Below are positions 5,882 to 6,893 of a DNA stretch of 6,893 nucleotides, piece after piece. The notes under the pieces are model-generated. The model did no database searches. It was not told where the DNA came from and saw only the letters and a program-made list of their open reading frames with translations. Source of the stretch: Deltaproteobacteria bacterium (GTDB lineage Bacteria > Desulfobacterota > Desulfarculia > Desulfarculales > Desulfarculaceae); assembly GCA_021815655.1 (NCBI GenBank), contig JAKAGJ010000108.1, positions 1-6,893 of the forward strand, given 5' to 3'. The first letter of the stretch is position 1; every line of letters begins with the position of its first letter. Made by a program: the position numbers and the translations under genes.

Positions 5882-5911
5882 AGGCTAAGGTGGCCCGCCG
5901 GGGGCTGTCAA
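5882..5911 (-). promoter_or_regulatory. Candidate acetyltransferase promoter with consensus -35
   Basis: On the minus strand a perfect TTGACA (5906-5911) is followed after 18 bases by TAGCCT (5882-5887). The -35 is ideal while the -10 keeps only the T-A and final T of consensus, a form often seen in GC-rich genomes. The transcript would start near 5875, leaving a leader of about 68 bases. Confidence 0.55.
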
Positions 5912-5926
5912 GCGCGGATGCGGCCT

Positions 5927-5954
5927 GGGCGGGCCGCTATCAGCCAACCCGCCC
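5927..5954 (-). terminator. Hairpin after the His-rich lipoprotein gene
   Basis: GGGCGGG (5927-5933) pairs perfectly with CCCGCCC (5948-5954) around a 14-base loop, 7 bases beyond the stop codon on the minus strand. No T-run follows. It separates the lipoprotein gene from the acetyltransferase promoter, so it may help end transcription. Confidence 0.35.
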
Positions 5955-5961
5955 CGGTGAC

Positions 5962-6273
5962 TCAGTCAGGGCCATGATGGCCACCCCACTCGTGCCGGCC
6001 CACACCCCCGTCGGAGCGCCCGGGATGGGCCGTGCCCCTGCCGTGATAAGGCCCGTGCCGGCCCTCGTGACGCTCCTCCCGGCGCTCCTCGTGGCGCCAC
6101 TGGCGGCGCTCGTGGTGAGGCCCCGGCCCCAGCCAACCGCCGCCATAGAAGGGCTCGGAATAATAACCCGGCGGCGCGGGCTCGGAGTATCCGCCATCAT
6201 CGCTGGCCACCACGCAGCCCGAGAGCAGGACCAGCAGCAAGCCTAAAAGCGCAAGCATGAGGTACTTGGCCAT
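5962..6273 (-). CDS. Small His/Arg/Glu-rich lipoprotein
   Basis: A 103-residue protein with signal MAKYLMLALLGLLLVLLSGC; the lipobox LSGC places the lipidated Cys at residue 20. Val at the next position favours the outer membrane. A short SEPAPPGYYSEPFYGGG stretch leads into a low-complexity region at 53-103 with ten His and many Arg and Glu, such as HHERRQWRHEERREERHE and a GRHEWGGHHGPD end. His clusters of this kind can bind Ni, Cu, Zn or Fe, but this is not shown here. No domain is recognised. In DNA the region shows short CACGAGGAGCGCC-like partial repeats, so length may vary by slippage. The ATG at 6273 is chosen because it starts the signal peptide and follows GGAGGGAG; the in-frame ATG at 6306 adds 11 unsuited residues. 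It is transcribed divergently from the iron permease family gene. Confidence 0.78.
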   Translation of the reverse strand: MAKYLMLALLGLLLVLLSGCVVASDDGGYSEPAPPGYYSEPFYGGGWLGPGPHHERRQWRHEERREERHEGRHGPYHGRGTAHPGRSDGGVGRHEWGGHHGPD

Positions 6274-6338
6274 GGCTCCCTCCAGAGACTTAGGGCCTGT
6301 GCCCAAGCGGCCGGCCCCGGCCCCCTGCTCTGGCTCCC

Positions 6339-6353
6339 GGCGGGCCGCCCGCC
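6339..6353 (-). other. Hairpin at the start of the His-rich lipoprotein leader
   Basis: GGCGGG (6339-6344) pairs with CCCGCC (6348-6353) around a 3-base loop. If transcription starts near 6364, this stem lies close to the 5' end of the message, where it could protect the mRNA or affect early elongation. Confidence 0.3.
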
Positions 6354-6370
6354 ATGCGTTTTATATCATA

Positions 6371-6398
6371 AATATAGTCATTAAAATTAGTTAGGCAA
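6371..6398 (-). promoter_or_regulatory. Candidate promoter for the His-rich lipoprotein gene in an AT-rich island
   Basis: Within an AT-rich island of about 40 bases (6357-6397), very unlike its surroundings, the minus strand reads TTGCCT (6393-6398), a 16-base spacer, then TATATT (6371-6376, 5 of 6 to consensus). A 13-bp dyad, TTTAT-ATC-ATAAA at 6360-6372, overlaps the -10 end and the likely start point near 6364, a normal place for a repressor. No known operator could be identified with confidence. Confidence 0.5.
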
Positions 6399-6479
6399 TG
6401 GCGGGACCAGGTGAGCCAGGGCCTGGCCGGCCTGCGGGGGCCAAAAACCGCCCCCCTCCCCCAGCGGGGCCGTGGGGCA

Positions 6480-6485
6480 TATAAT
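6480..6485 (+). promoter_or_regulatory. Perfect TATAAT -10 box before the iron permease family gene
   Basis: TATAAT at 6480-6485 is set in otherwise GC-rich DNA and points toward the iron permease family gene. No -35 resembling TTGACA lies 16-18 bases upstream (TCCCCC is there), and there is no TGn extension, so an activator might be needed. Transcription would begin near 6492, giving a leader of nearly 150 bases. Confidence 0.45.
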
Positions 6486-6494
6486 TAGCGGACC

Positions 6495-6602
6495 CCGCAC
6501 GGTGAAACACAACGTTGGCCAGGCAGCGGCCGAAGCGGGCCATGGACGCCGCCCCGTGCGGCACTCTCAATTGCCTGGCCAGGCGGCCACCACCTGGCCC
6601 GC
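6495..6602 (+). promoter_or_regulatory. Potentially structured leader of the iron permease family gene
   Basis: This is the untranslated stretch between the TATAAT box and the ribosome site GGAGG (6628-6632). Three long-range pairings are possible. CCGCACGG (6495-6502) can pair with CCGTGCGG (6554-6561). TGGCCAGGCA (6516-6525) can pair with TGCCTGGCCA (6572-6581), extended by a G-U at each end. GCGGGCC (6535-6541) can pair with GGCCCGC (6596-6602). The arms interleave, so they would form a pseudoknot or compete. CCAGG (6579-6583) with CCTGG (6593-6597) is a further rival. It matches no riboswitch class I can recognise. High GC makes chance pairing fairly likely. Confidence 0.3.
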
Positions 6603-6638
6603 CGTGGGCCCGACTCAAACCCCGACTGGAGGTTGCCC

Positions 6639-6893
6639 ATGAGACCCAGCAAGTCCAACTCCTGGTTCACAGCCTTCGCCAAAAAAACCTCCGTGGCCAC
6701 GGGGCGGCCCTCGGCCTTCATGCTGGCAGGGCTGGTGATCCTGGCTTGGGTGGTCACCGGCCCCATCTTTCACTACAGCGACACCTGGCAGTTGGTCATC
6801 AACACCGGCACCACCATCATCACCTTCCTGATGGTGTTCTTGATCCAGAACACCCAGAACCGCGATTCCGAGGCCTTGCAGATCAAGCTGGAC
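6639..6893 (+). CDS. Low-affinity iron permease family membrane protein (N-terminal part)
   Basis: The first 85 codons are present; the frame is open at the right edge. The protein starts with a basic cytoplasmic stretch ([18 protein letters not shown]), then a hydrophobic helix (about residues 27-43), a short FHYSDTW loop and a second helix (about 50-68). The segment [20 protein letters not shown] followed by [19 protein letters not shown] is highly characteristic of the small bacterial proteins assigned to the low-affinity iron permease family, usually about 120-180 residues. The family name comes from a yeast transporter, and direct iron transport by the bacterial members is poorly established. 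The start is supported by GGAGG (6628-6632) six bases before the ATG. Its long leader and TATAAT box lie in the divergent region shared with the His-rich lipoprotein gene. Confidence 0.9.
   Translation, partial: MRPSKSNSWFTAFAKKTSVATGRPSAFMLAGLVILAWVVTGPIFHYSDTWQLVINTGTTIITFLMVFLIQNTQNRDSEALQIKLD

Noticed and set aside
6357..6400. Possible Fur box in the AT-rich island
   Set aside because: The dyad TTTAT-ATC-ATAAA does not match the GATAAT-type repeats closely enough to call; composition alone explains the partial resemblance.
1205..6585. Recurrent CTGGCCAGGC-type words as a dispersed repeat
   Set aside because: They occur in coding and noncoding DNA in different contexts without shared flanks, and are common GC-rich words in this genome.
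6542..6893. Plus-strand ATG in the leader opening a frame that overlaps the iron permease start
   Set aside because: It has no ribosome site, its product is Arg/His/Pro-rich, and it is out of frame with the clearly conserved permease sequence.
1..6893. CRISPR arrays, tRNA or rRNA genes, transposases, toxin-antitoxin or defence genes
   Set aside because: No evenly spaced direct repeats, cloverleaf sequences or matching protein motifs were seen on either strand.

Overview
This window looks like ordinary chromosome from a GC-rich (roughly two-thirds G+C) Gram-negative bacterium, most likely a member of the Desulfobacterota (old Deltaproteobacteria). The evidence for Gram-negative is an outer-membrane beta-barrel ending in Phe, two lipoproteins with clear lipoboxes, and Shine-Dalgarno-led genes. 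The lineage guess rests on a Cys-rich C-terminal tail (LPICAHCKKIRDD...) common in sensor proteins of that group, a ferredoxin-nitroreductase fusion and a YkgJ-type protein. It is inference, not proof.

Layout. Positions 1-165 are a leader with a consensus TATAAT and a small hairpin. Positions 166-990 (+) encode an exported beta-barrel protein. Positions 991-1271 lie between convergent genes and hold several hairpins plus an 83-bp nested inverted repeat of REP/MITE type. From 6273 down to 1272 all genes are on the minus strand. In transcription order they are: a His/Arg/Glu-rich lipoprotein (6273-5962), a GNAT acetyltransferase (5806-5354), a Tyr/Trp/Pro-rich lipoprotein (5180-4962) followed 28 nt later by a YkgJ-family metal-cluster protein (4933-4409), glycerol-3-phosphate dehydrogenase gpsA (4248-3226), and a two-gene unit of a six-helix membrane protein with a Cys-rich tail (3043-2093) overlapping by 4 nt a ferredoxin-nitroreductase (2096-1272). 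Positions 6274-6638 form a 365-bp divergent control region. At 6639 a plus-strand gene for a low-affinity iron permease family protein starts and runs off the right edge.

How they fit together. gpsA supplies sn-glycerol 3-phosphate for phospholipid synthesis and stands alone. The membrane protein and the Fe-S flavoprotein are probably translated together and may form a redox-related pair. The small envelope lipoproteins, the YkgJ-type protein and the iron-permease-family protein hint at metal handling at the envelope, but nothing in the sequence proves a joint pathway.

No tRNA, rRNA, CRISPR array, transposase, prophage or toxin-antitoxin gene was found. The items most worth a second look are the membrane protein/nitroreductase pair, the Asp-for-Cys ferredoxin motif, the structured leader of the iron permease gene, the nested inverted repeat, and the two low-complexity lipoproteins.
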